Positions 10,356 to 21,050 of a DNA stretch of 64,000 nt are shown here, piece after piece. Both the position numbers and the translations under genes were made by a program. Under the pieces are notes generated by a model, which was not told where the DNA came from, did not search any database, and was given only the letters and a program-made list of their open reading frames with translations. This stretch comes from Gnetum montanum (Eukaryota > Streptophyta > Gnetopsida > Gnetales > Gnetaceae): contig MNCI01004661.1 of the NCBI GenBank assembly GCA_015680685.1, forward strand, positions 478,854 to 542,853, in the 5' to 3' direction. Position 1 is the stretch's first letter; each line of letters opens with the position of its first letter.

Positions 10356-12551
10356 TTCAGTCATGGGGGAGATGCCTTACCTTGATTCAGAAATTAATAA
10401 GTGCTTTTCAATTTTTAGTTTCATAATTATTTTTGGTTTATAATTTTTTGTTATACTTTTTAAACTTCTTATTAATTTTTCATATTCTTTAATATCTTTT
10501 CATTCTTTTAAAATTTTTCATTTCTTAATCATTTGCTATTCTTTGGTATTTTTCAAAGTCTTTCTCTATTTTTCTATTTTTCTAAGATCTTTATTACCCA
10601 TTTTGTACATATCTTTGTTTATTTTTCTAATATAGTGCAAGGAATAAAGCAATATGTAGTCTCAATAAGGTGAAGATTATCTTATATTATCAAATCATAA
10701 GAGATTGATTACCTATATAGTGAGACCACAACATCCATCCATCCATTCCAACAATAAGAGGTTCTTACCATGGTCATAATGATATTCTTCTCACAATAAA
10801 ACAAAGGCCAAACTTGTGATCATTATGCTTGGATAGAAGAGTGAAAAACCAAGTGGAAATGACAAGGGTGTGACATCAAAGGAACTTGTGAATTCTCTAA
10901 GATTATTGCTGTGAGTTCTATCTTGTTGTTAAGGATGTATTATTTTCTTGAAGATTTAACAAAAAATTAGAGTAAGAGTACAATAAGTGCTACCATACGA
11001 TGTCATTAGAAACACATGTTACCCATGCCTGAAGGTAGTCCTTTGGCAAGGTTGACATAGATAAAATAAAATCCATGCACAAAATAAATTTTTGGGAGTC
11101 CCACTGAAAAGACATGTTACCCATGCCTGAAGGTAGGTAGCTTCTCAGGAATCTCAAAAATAAAAATTGCAATTAATAAACTCCTTGAACAACATGCCAA
11201 GTGGTAATACTCCTTGTAACAATGGTAGTCTTATGATTGTGAATCTTAGAGATGAAACAATGTGATGTCATCAGATAGTGGTTTGGACTTGGTTGGAATC
11301 TTGGAAAGAAGGGCTAATGATTACTTTAACCATCAATTACACACAAGAATTCATTAGGCATATGGTAAGATGCCTCACATTCCAGTTTCAACAATTCCTT
11401 CTATAGTCAATATCACCTTATTGTATATCTAATCATAACTTTGTGGTTTCATATAATATAGCGATATTTTCCCAATTTGGCAATTATAATGTGTGTGTTT
11501 TGCTAGGCAAGTATGTCTTATGTTCAACTCCTTGAGTGCCGAAGGACACTTTTAGGCATGGTTATACAAGGGCACTAAGGGTTGGAGCCTATTTTGGGGA
11601 GGATCCTCTTGTATAAGTCTTGTATTTTATACATAGCAAATAATTTCAGATCATCTTATGCCTTCCAAAATCATCAAGATCCAATAAATACTTCCCATAT
11701 CATCTAGTAATCTATCCATACATTCAAAATTCTCAACCCATTTCTTATTCATTCAATAAACATTCATTGCCCAATATTCCTTCCTTAGGAACTTTAAATA
11801 TCAAATTCTTGAAAACTATGCACCATTAATGGTCCAAGATTATTTGGACAAGCTTCACATCTTCCAAACACTCCAATTGACTCATTTTTTCCAAACAATA
11901 CAACGAAAATTTGAAATTTTTTCATAGTGACATTGTAGTCCCTATGATGTTGCATGTACAATGTTACATCTATGATTTCACACATATAAAAATAGTATAT
12001 ATATGCATAGGAGTTAGTGAAAATTTTCATTTCTCTCATTTGTAGCAAGAGAAGTTTTTGTAGTTTTTCCTTAGAGCTCTAGCACACTAACTTCCTAAGG
12101 CCATATCTTTGTTCTCATAGCTTTGATTTCCAAGATTCTTAAACCCTCTTGATCCCAAAGTGCTCAACTTAGTCGTGGGGGTGTGCATTGCATTGACATT
12201 AGGAAATTTGAGCCAAAATATTTCTAATGCTTGAAAGATAGTATAAGGGTAAGTATAAGGAAACAATAAAGATATCATCATGAACTGATCAAAATTAGGC
12301 CAAATAACTTAATGAATTCTTCTAATGGATCATTCTAACTATTTTGAGGCACCATAAGCAAAGAAATAACAACTATGGAAGGTCATAGTGATTAGGGATA
12401 TAACACCTAAGGGGTTTCAATTCGAAATTTTTCTAACTCTGCAATTATAATAAAATAAGGCCTTGATCTATCCAAGGGCATGAGAAAGATAAAGAACTCT
12501 TAAGAATTCATTTAAACACTTTAATAATTTCAAACCATTAATTAATTGTAG
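10356..12551 (+). other. Element B pol-ORF2 spacer
   Basis: No coding sequence is supported. The spacer carries the same landmarks as A: CAGTCATGGGGGAG at 10,359-10,371; T-rich tracts (10,420-10,600); the ACATGTTACCCATGCCTGAAG pair at about 11,012-11,032 and 11,111-11,131; a hairpin at 11,562-11,616; TTAGTCGTGGGGG at 12,169-12,181; and the acceptor-like TTAATTGTAG before the ORF2 ATG. Confidence 0.6.
11562..11616 (+). other. Conserved hairpin in spacer, element B
   Basis: The arms TTATACAAG (11,562-11,570) and CTTGTATAA (11,608-11,616) form a perfect 9-bp stem. The loop is very close to that of element A. Confidence 0.65.
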
Positions 12552-13066
12552 ATGGCCCTGAAGAAACCAGTAGCTGAAGGACCTTCCCAACATGGGAGTA
12601 AGAGACCAAGAGTTTGTGGGAGAGGCCAAGTGAAAGAACAAACTTCCCAAGTAGAACATGTAGAGTAGGAGGCCTAATCATATAGCATCCATCAAAAAAC
12701 TCCTAGCATCAAGCACTTAGCCCAAGGAGAGATAGAAGTTCCATTAGCACTCAAATAAGGATAGTGCCTCACACTATCTCTAGAATACCTCTAAGCCCTA
12801 CAAGAAAATTCCATAATGTCCATAGTCATTGTGGAACTAAACTTTGGTCCTTTCATGGAATTTTCTTCAAAAGTAGTGAAGACGCAACTCCAAGCATCTC
12901 TTTTATGACCTACAATATCTAACAGTAGTGAATAGTATTTGGGAGAGACTTACTAATTTTGATAGAATAAACAAGTTGATGCAATAGTGAAAATTTAAGA
13001 AGTCTCTATGCCATACTTAATAGAGGTAATTGCAAAAGCCCTTAACATCCCAAATAAAGGAGTCTG
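12552..13066 (+). pseudogene. Element B ORF2, truncated
   Basis: The ATG at 12,552 directly follows TTAATTGTAG. The first codons (MALKKP, then EGPSQ) match ORF2 of A, and the later part has the YLGETY and ALNIPNKGV motifs of the central domain. Several stops are present, and similarity ends at about 13,066 where H gag starts on the other strand. The rest of the gene is lost. Confidence 0.6.
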
Positions 13067-14900
13067 TGTGTCTATCCTTAGATCTTTGTTATTCTATTTT
13101 CTCCTCCATGATCTTTAATGTTAATTGGAACTTCTTATTGAGAGAATCCCACATCTTATCTACCTTAGCCAAAATTTTAGTAATGGATTTTTTTATTGGC
13201 AAGATTTTTCTCTATACAATCTCCTCTAGTGATGCTTCCTCCTTAGGTTCATAGAGAGAAATATCTTTTTTATAAATGAAGGGGTCTTTGTTGTACTCCT
13301 ATCCACTTTTTCTTTTCTTTAACTTTCCTTCTTTCTTTACTACTTGATTAAGGAGCTTTGGATCTAATGAGCCATCATTTCTAATAATATTTCTTGGGAA
13401 TAAATCCCAAGAGTTCCTTGGTCTTGTTTTAGAGCCCATATATGATATGAAAAAGCTACTCTTGCTAAGAGAAACCATAGCCTGGGCATCGATGTAGAAA
13501 AGAATAGTATCTTCCCAGGTTGCATTAAGGGATTCATGATTACCTTGTTTCCATCCTTGAATCTATTTTCTTAAGTTGGATACCCTACACTATGTCTAAT
13601 GATTATCATTAAACAACTATAGCATTGCACTCCATCTGCAAATAGATTTCAATTTCAAAGATGAGTACCAAATTTCAGATTTCTTTATAATTATTCTAGG
13701 GAATATTTTAATATTTTGCTAACTATTTTTTATGTTTTGCAAGGTGTAGGCATCATGGAAGGCTTGCAAATGATGCTACAGATCAACATTGTAGTTTCCC
13801 TTAAACATAGAAATATTATTCATAATATGTTTGATTTAGCTATCCCTCTAACGCTTAAGAGTAATGTGAACTACCTTTGGATATTGATCATACTTCTGTA
13901 GCAAATAATAGTTCATCATAGGCATCTTGTTTATAATAGTCCCTATCATGTCCATGTCTCCTATGATGTGGCTTGCTACATCTTCTTTCTAGGTGGTGTT
14001 CCTCTTCTTCATGTTCTTGTCTACATTCCCTTCTTCCATTCCTACAATGGGGTCTTCTATCATCTCCACCTTTCCTTCTATCACTTTCCCTTCAATCCTA
14101 GTTATGTTCTCCCTCATTAGAGCTAAGTAATAAGAAAGATGGTAAGGATGAAGAGCTAGGAGAGTTGTGTCAGCTTACTCTTCTTCTCTGGTCCCTTGGT
14201 TGTTATCTAGCCTATTGACTAGGAGACCATGGCCTTGAGGTCCCTCTTGTTCTAGGTCTAACTCTTCCTTTTCTCTGGTTGCTTGCCAAGGTTGAATGTA
14301 ATCATTGGTAGATAATGTTATCTTCAATGAAGAGTGGAAAATCTTAGCATTGAGATCTACTTGATGGATATTCTATGTACTCCTTTTTTTAAACTATGAT
14401 GTTAGTGTGATTGAAACTCTTTTACTCTTAGAGGCTTCATGTCATGTCTCCATAAGTTTGCCTTTTTAAAATTAGGCCTCCATTAGTTAATAATTTTATG
14501 AGAAGTGATCTATCACTTGGTACTTCAAGGTTGTTACTTTAAGTTCAAACTTTGTCAATGTTTCCATGAATCTTGATGGAATGGTATAATCGGGTGGTAA
14601 CCCAATGTTTTTCTCTAGGTCTCTGCATCACAGCTACTCATCCTAGCGAAGGTTAAAAGTGAATTATAAATAGTATGGATTTGAATAGGTGTAGATTACT
14701 TTGATTTGTTGGGGTACTTCATTTGAGTTCTTTCTTGTCTTATCATCCACAAGTGGGAAATCATTCTTGTGAGAAGAAGTCATCTCTTTGTTTGTTTTTT
14801 TAAGTGTGTCTTGAATAAAATATTATTTTTTCCTATAGTTATTCATTATGTTCCTACAATGATCTTCATGTGATTTAACTATCTAGAACACTTAGCACAC
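13067..14900 (-). pseudogene. Element H gag pseudogene
   Basis: The minus-strand translation near 13,080-13,200 gives ILAKVDKMWDSLNKKFQ, closely matching the C gag segment IMAKVDQLWNSMDNKFQ. The region opposite 13,716-13,901 matches the gag segment at 28,860-29,075 of D (LNxxEVVHIPxxHxK type). Many stops and indels. In an intact element gag forms the particle; this copy cannot. Confidence 0.6.
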
Positions 14901-14906
14901 AATAGT

Positions 14907-14925
14907 TTCCTAGCAATGACACTAA
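14907..14925 (-). promoter_or_regulatory. Primer-binding site of element H (decayed)
   Basis: Minus-strand TTAGTGTCATTGCTAGGAA directly follows the LTR end. It matches the tRNA-Asp-type site TGGCGCCGTTGCCGGGGA (recalled for Athila elements) at 11 of 18 bases, and all differences are transitions. Confidence 0.5.
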
Positions 14926-15834
14926 TGATGAGTGCTAAATATCCCTTATGAACAACCATAGAAATCACATGCATGTACAAATGATTTGGTTGAATTCTAT
15001 GAAACTTTGAGCTATAATGATCCTAGATAACTAAGCATTAGACCTTTATTGTTATCTTCCCAATCATCACTTTTTCTAGCTTAATTAGTATAGTTAAGTG
15101 TGGTTAAGACATAATATGTTTTCATTTTAATTATTTTAATTATTAAAATATTAAAACAATAAAATTGTTAAGAAATTAAAAAATTAAACTAACTATAAAT
15201 TTGAAGGTAATTTAAATTATCCTAAGCATAGAGCATTCGTTCTCACTTTCCATATCTATCTTGAACCTATATTAATATTGTTGGATTACCAAGTATCTAC
15301 TATTAGGAATACCAAGTATCCATTGCTGGGATTACCAAACGTTAATAATGTTAAAAGTTGTCATATCTACAGTGTTATGGAATAAAATATTGAATTGCTA
15401 AGTGTTGGAAAGTAAAGTGCATTAAGAGTAAAATGTTGAAAATAATCTAAGTACTAGTACAAGTGTTGCAATGAGAGAAATTTATGTTAATTTTATTACC
15501 ATCATGTAGAAGTGTCCAAGTATATAATGTGCATGAATACAACTCCATTCAATTAACTCAATCCATGTTACAGGTACTTAGAGAGGAAAAATTCTAACTT
15601 CTATAGAATAAAACTACAAGAGCTTCACTATTAGAATGATCTCATGTGCCATCAACATGATAGGTGACTCATATTTATAGGCATTTAATTACAATATTGT
15701 ATTTATGACACAACATCCTAGCCTACAATATAGTAGATGTGACATAATAGATGCAATGTAGCAGCTATGATATCACAGAGTGATATCATAGATGTGACAT
15801 CTCAGTTGACTAGTACAATTTTCATGCTTTATCA
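14926..15834 (-). mobile_element. 5' LTR of element H
   Basis: The LTR is 909 bp; on the minus strand it runs from TGATAAAGCATG to AGCACTCATCA. It has CTATAAATATGAG (about 15,669-15,681) as TATA box, with ATATCA/GATATC-type repeats upstream, as in the other LTRs. Confidence 0.7.
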
Positions 15835-16840
15835 CTAAGACAATGTTTGGTCATGATTCCATACTTGTTGTTGTTGATAGATTTACTAAGATGACTTATT
15901 TTATTCCTTGTAGGAAAAGTAATGATGCTTCCCATGTTGTTCATCTATTCTTTCAACATGTTGTGAGATTACATGGCATTCCCTTAAGCATTGTAAGTAA
16001 TATGAATGTCATTTTCTATAGCCTTCAATGGCCACTTTTAGAGATTAATTTGGAAATTTCTTAAGACTAAGTTGTCATTTTCTATAGCCTTTAATCTTCA
16101 AGCCAATGAGTAAATTGAAGTGGTTAATAAGAATTTATTGAAGATATTAAGATGTTTGTGTGAGGATCAATCTCAAAAATGGGAAAACACATTGGCCCAT
16201 GCTAAGTTCTCATATAAGAATGCTTCTCATTCCAACATAGGTAAGAGTCCCTTCATGGTCAATTATGGTTTTTCACTAAGAATGATTAATAAACTAAGGA
16301 AATTTAATAATTATGGCTCTTTGAGCTCCTATTTTTGAGAAAATAATAGAGTTACATTAACAAGTTAAGTCTCACTTAGAAAAGAAGAAAAAGGATGTGG
16401 TTTGATCTATTTGAACAAGGATAGACAAAAGAATGTACAATTCTACAATCTTAAGTTAAGGAAAATTGGTCCATTCAAAATTAGGGCCAAAATCAATTCA
16501 AATGCTTACTAGATTAGCTTACTTAATGACTTCTCTATTTCTTGTATGTTTGATGTTTTAGGTTTGAGTCCATATCATGGGAATGTGTTTACAGTAGACT
16601 TGGAGAATAGTCTTAAGATCCTGAAATGTGCACTTGAAGATCAAAATTCATTCAAGCCATGAAGAAAACCAATTGTGCTATAGGCAAGAAAAGCTAGAAG
16701 CACAAGGTTCTAAAAGATGCATGAGTAATTGATACATTAGAATGATGAGGGACCTAAAAATGCAATTTGGATTCATGAGAAAGATTTGGCTTTGTACCAA
16801 CTCAATGCTATCCCAAGTATTTGGACAACTTAAAAACAAG
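15835..16840 (+). pseudogene. Element I: chromovirus-like integrase fragment
   Basis: The first ORF (15,843-16,064) reads DSILVVVDRFTKM, then ASHVVHLFFQHVVRLHGIP, typical of the integrase core of the chromovirus branch of Ty3/gypsy and unlike the Athila-like copies here. After a frame break, VNKNLLKIL, then NTLAHAKFSYKNASHSN and GKSPFMVNYG (16,120-16,340) continue the core. Later text (NAYQISLLND near 16,500) fits the C-terminal module. The left side is cut by the LTR of H. I see no clear chromodomain. Pseudogene. Confidence 0.7.
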
Positions 16841-17355
16841 TTTTAATTTTAAGAATGAAAGAAATGATGAGGACATCACCCAATGGAATGTTTTGTGTAT
16901 TTCTTGTTGTTTATGTATGTTTATAGCATCCCTTTATATTTTTGTAGGTTTTTGCATGTTTTGAGCCTATTTTGATGAGTTTAGGAAATTACAAGATCAA
17001 TGGGAACTTATTTGAAGGTGTTCAAATATTCCAGATCACAAAATGAACATATTTATTTTTGGCCTTACTAGAATAGGTGTCTTTTCCCAAGATAAGACAT
17101 CTTATTTGGAGCACATACATTTATCATACAAGCCAAACGTCTCCTGTACAAGCCTAAAACTCTCAAAAGACATCTACATCACTTGTAAGATATCTTCTCT
17201 AGACCTAATACATCTACACTATGTGTAAGACATCTTCTCTATGAATTGGTTGCTCTTAGGTGAGATGTCTACTCTTTCTCAAAGATGTCTTGTTCAATCA
17301 TGGGATGTTATTGTATGGATTTAAATAGACTCAAAGTTTTAATTTTTAATGTCAT
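16841..17355 (+). other. Non-coding stretch after element I, possibly part of its 3' LTR
   Basis: GAAAGAAATGATGAGGACAT near 16,860 looks like a purine tract followed by a TGATG LTR start (inference). Six or more AGACATCT or AGATGTCT words occur between 17,078 and 17,300. I find no gene. The right LTR border is not visible. Confidence 0.3.
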
Positions 17356-17560
17356 GGTGTCGAGTGGTTGAGGTACCCCTACACTCAACCATATGAATCA
17401 CAAAGCATTCATGCGTGATCCAGTCAAATTCCATAGACTCTATAGTTTCTGGTACACCAGTCCTCTAGGAAGTGAATCTTTTCCTAATGGTCATTTATTG
17501 TCTTCTCAATTACACTTGTGATGTACATGGTATGGTTAAGTGTAATCAATGCATATGATT
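17356..17560 (-). mobile_element. Element J: LTR terminal fragment, minus strand
   Basis: GAGTGGTTGAGGTACCCCTACACTCAACCATATGAATC-type sequence is the 3' terminal part of an LTR read on the minus strand (compare 26,787 and 62,507). The outer edge is mutated, no primer-binding site follows, and similarity fades by about 17,560. A scrap. Confidence 0.5.
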
Positions 17561-17612
17561 TTTATTATTTTTTTGTTTTATGTTCTTTGATGCTTAAAGT
17601 ATAGAGATGAAG

Positions 17613-18480
17613 TGATGAATTGTGTTTTTCATAAGCTCCGATATTGGAGTGGCTATGATATCAGGTACACGATATTGGGTATGCAATATTATGGCCCAAG
17701 ATGCGATATTGGGCATTCAATATTGCAAGGTTACTCTTGGACCTATAAATACAATCCTTGGGCACACAATTCGGTAATAGTTTTTGTAGTCAAGTAGCGA
17801 AACTTTTGTAGTTTGTTCATTTGAGAGTTAGAATATTTTCCAAGTGCTTGTAGTAGGAGGTCTAAGTGTGATCAGATCTTTATTCAAGCATTGATGTACC
17901 TGAACACACCATTGTGTTGGCAATAAAGACAAGCTCTTTGATTCATCCTTGTAGCACTTGAGACTTTCTTTCTCATGCATTTATATATTGTGATTTCATG
18001 TAGTTTGCATTAATGTTACTCATGTAATAATTAATTTTGATTAATTAAGCAACTCATTAAAATACACAAGCACAACCTCTTCGAACATACATGTGACACT
18101 TGGTAGCTCAAAAACAGTTAACATTTGACAACCCAACAATGTTTACATGAAGTTTAGGATGTGTCTAGGAAGTGGGGATGGTTACTTGTGTTAGGATAGA
18201 CTAGACAATAGTTTACTTAGCACTTAATTACTGTCATTATTATTCTTATTTTAGGTGAGAAAATTGATAAAATAAAAAATCATAAAAATATTATGCCTCA
18301 GTAGCACTTAATCATACACTTGCATTTCATAATTGAGGCTAGGAAGACAATGAATGGACAACATGAACTCACCATTTAGCTCTAACGTACTTGGTATTAA
18401 ATTTTGTAGAATTTGACCAGATCGCATGTGAACGCATGTGATTCATATGGTTGGGTGTAGGGGTACCTTGTTGCTCATCA
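17613..18480 (+). mobile_element. 5' LTR of element C
   Basis: The LTR is 868 bp, from TGATGAATTGTG to TTGCTCATCA. U3 holds ATATTG/GATATC boxes (17,640-17,730), then a TATA box TATAAAT at 17,744-17,750 and AATAAAGACAAG near 17,922. It aligns end to end with 63,205-64,000 except for small indels. Confidence 0.85.
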
Positions 18481-18481
18481 T

Positions 18482-18499
18482 TGGCACCATTGCCAAGGA
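18482..18499 (+). promoter_or_regulatory. Primer-binding site of element C (tRNA-Asp type)
   Basis: TGGCACCATTGCCAAGGA lies one base after the LTR. It differs from TGGCGCCGTTGCCGGGGA only by four G-to-A changes, three at CpG sites, as expected from methylation-driven decay. Confidence 0.75.
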
Positions 18500-18650
18500 C
18501 TTTAGTTCTATGTGTGCTATCTAAGCTTAGTGAAACTTAGTAACCTCATTGTTTGAACCCTAAGAGTCAAATCTTACAAAAACAAAAAATTAGTATTATG
18601 ATTAAATTAAATCTTAACCACACACTGCATATAAAATTATTAACATAAAA

Positions 18651-21050
18651 TTTCTTCTTCTCACAGGAGTCTATCTTCGCCTAGGGTAGACCAGGTGCCT
18701 TAGCAATACTAGGTGGTATATGCTCATCTCGATGAGTATGTACCAAACTTCACCTTCATCTTACATCAAGATGAAATGCTATGGTGGCACAACATGGAAG
18801 GTAACATTTTATTGCCATTGGATCAATCTATTCTAGCTATGCTCCAGCTAATGCTCGCACGACATGGAGTTCAACATCTTCATGGGGAGTATGAGATGAT
18901 AGATCCTAATTTAAGGGATTATCATCCCACTGAAGCACAAAGGTTAAGGGATCATTAGTTGGAGCACCAACATGATCTTATGAAGGGAAAGGGCTAGAAT
19001 ACTTTTCCACCTCTGCTTGGCCCATTAGAGGGAGGTGAACACTTCTATGGGGCTTTTCCTTTGGTGATACTCTGTTATTTAACTTTGTTCAAGGGGCCCT
19101 CAACTAGAACATGCAATCCATAATTCATAATCTAGGTTCTGGTTAGAACAGATCCAATGAAAAAAATGGATTTGGAGGATCAAGTCATGATAAGGGGGCA
19201 AAAGAAGATCATGATCATCGAATAAAGGGTGATAGGCATCGGCATGATGCAAGTCCTCCTTCCTCTTCCCCTTCATCATAATCATCTTCTTCATCTGGCT
19301 CAGATCGTGGCCGTAAAGGGCATGATCATGATGGAGGTGATCGATGGGACCAGAACAACAGAAGGGACCATTGGGACAGTTGTGACTAGAGGTTTGGACA
19401 ATCTAGAGAGACCCACCACCATGAAAGAAGGGTTAGTAAAGAACATCATAGGCACCATCACTATGGCCTTGATGAACCTCTACTTGCCACTCAGAGCATG
19501 TTAAACATTGCAGAGGTGATGAGGATTCCAACAAGGCACGTAAAGAATAGTAGAATAAAGAGGTTGGACATGAAAAAGATTCCTTGGTTTGAGGGAGGCT
19601 ACGATGTTGATCTGTAGAATCATCTCCAAGCCTTCCAGGATGCATGTACTTTGTAGAATATTGAAAATGATTAGTAGAAGTTAAAGTTATTTCCAAGGAG
19701 ACTCATTAAGGAAGAAAAAAATTAGTATTGGTCCTTGGAGCCAGAATCAATTTGGCGGTGGAGTACGATGTTAGAATGTTTCAATGAAAAATATCAAATG
19801 TACTCAAAAGTATCCAATCTAAGGAAGTAGATCCAAGGGTGGAAACAAGAAAACCATGAACCCTTGGATGCCATTATTGGCTGATACTACTCTCTTTACA
19901 TAAGTGTCTTGGCCATGGATATTCTTAGCTTGATCAACTCTACCATATCATACATGGGTTGTGGTCTGAAATAAGGAAAACCCTTGGCATCTATGCCCAA
20001 GGGAGATTGATAGAGTTAAGCACTTGTTAGATCCAAAATTTAATTAATCAAGTAGCTAGGGAGGAGGGAGAATTGAGAAAGTGAGAAAGTGCAGAGGAAT
20101 ACAATGGGGATCCTTTTATCTGCAAAAGGGAGGTTCGATTTTGTGACAGTGAGGATGAGTTAACCAAAGATGAGGTGGTTAATCAAAAAACCTTACCACT
20201 CCAAAAATTGCAATTTGAAATCATGGCTAAGGTTGACCAATTATGGAACTCCATGGATAATAAGTTTCAAGCTATCTTAAAAATTATTGAAGAGTCCAAA
20301 AAGCAAAGTGGTGAGCATGAGCACTGGAGATGTAAGGAAGCTGAATGTGCCATATCCAAGGGTATGGGGAAGATGGCTACAGTAGAGATGATTATGGATA
20401 GCGACTTAGAAGATGATGGTGGGTGTGATGTTTGTTGGTATGAACATCCCAAGGGATGTTGTCCAATTGTGTCACACTTGCAGGAATCTAGGGTGTATGC
20501 CTTACAGCCATGACTTGCACAAAGGCAAACATCCAAAAGATTGTCTTATCCACAAGGCAACTCTGAGAGTTCCACCAACCATAGCAGTACTATCCAAGTG
20601 GAACTCCATTGCAATCTTATGAATTGTACTAGTAGTGGTAGCAACCACAATTATGGGTGTTGGCACCTCCAAGATAGTAGTACCCTTACTGACAACTAGG
20701 CCCCTATGGTTACTATGTTTAGCAACCTTCATCTCCACATGACTCCTTTGGTCATGTTGTTGCTTACCAACCTCACCACTACTCACCTGAAGTGTACCAA
20801 CCATCAGATCCAAGGAGGGAACCCACCTACTATCCTCATGCTCCTCTTATTTCTGCACCTACTCCTTCACTTCCTACACAGCTACCACCTACTCCATCCA
20901 TGTAGGGTGAATTGCTTGCCTAACCACAACAAAGAAACGCTATGAGGGTGGTTAATTTGCAATCGGTTAACCGACCAAGTGGGTTGGAACCATGAACAAA
21001 GAAAAGATCCTTCTTCTAACCTTGTAGTTCACCAAAGCTCTCAGACACAT
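18651..21050 (+). pseudogene. Element C gag pseudogene
   Basis: The structural polyprotein of an Athila-like element. It starts in a segment corresponding to the MSSHRR start of D gag (here ATT instead of ATG). Recognisable parts are FTFILHQDE and NILLPLDQ (18,730-18,830); an RS/DR-rich tract (about 19,150-19,480); the capsid-like block around 19,500-20,000; KVDQLWNSMDNKFQ near 20,230; and a compact C-X2-C-X3-H-X4-C motif (20,424-20,465). A proline-rich tail follows. Several stops and shifts are present. Confidence 0.7.

Larger units (their letters stand above)
9710..13066 (+). mobile_element. Element B: rearranged Athila-like fragment
   Basis: The fragment consists of a protease scrap, an unidentified piece, the pol-ORF2 spacer with its landmarks, and the first 500 bases of ORF2. 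Most of RT, RNase H and integrase is missing. It is cut at about 13,066, where minus-strand gag of element H begins. Confidence 0.65.
13067..15834 (-). mobile_element. Element H: 5' end of a minus-strand Athila-like element
   Basis: On the minus strand the order is LTR (15,834 to 14,926), primer-binding site, then gag down to about 13,067, where it stops abruptly in B ORF2 sequence. Pol and the 3' LTR are missing, so H is truncated. The 5' end adjoins integrase sequence of element I, suggesting that H was inserted there or joined by rearrangement. Confidence 0.65.

Noticed and set aside
15835-16840. Chromodomain at the end of element I integrase
   Set aside because: The C-terminal part is frame-broken and I could not see the aromatic pattern of a chromodomain.
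17613-18480. DNA transposon with terminal inverted repeats TGATGA/TCATCA
   Set aside because: The short inverted ends are those of an LTR; primer-binding site, gag and pol follow and a second LTR copy exists.
19229-19504. Separate small protein genes in the 19.1-19.7 kb region on either strand
   Set aside because: The region is the RS/DR-rich part of C gag read in shifted frames, as seen by comparison with D gag.
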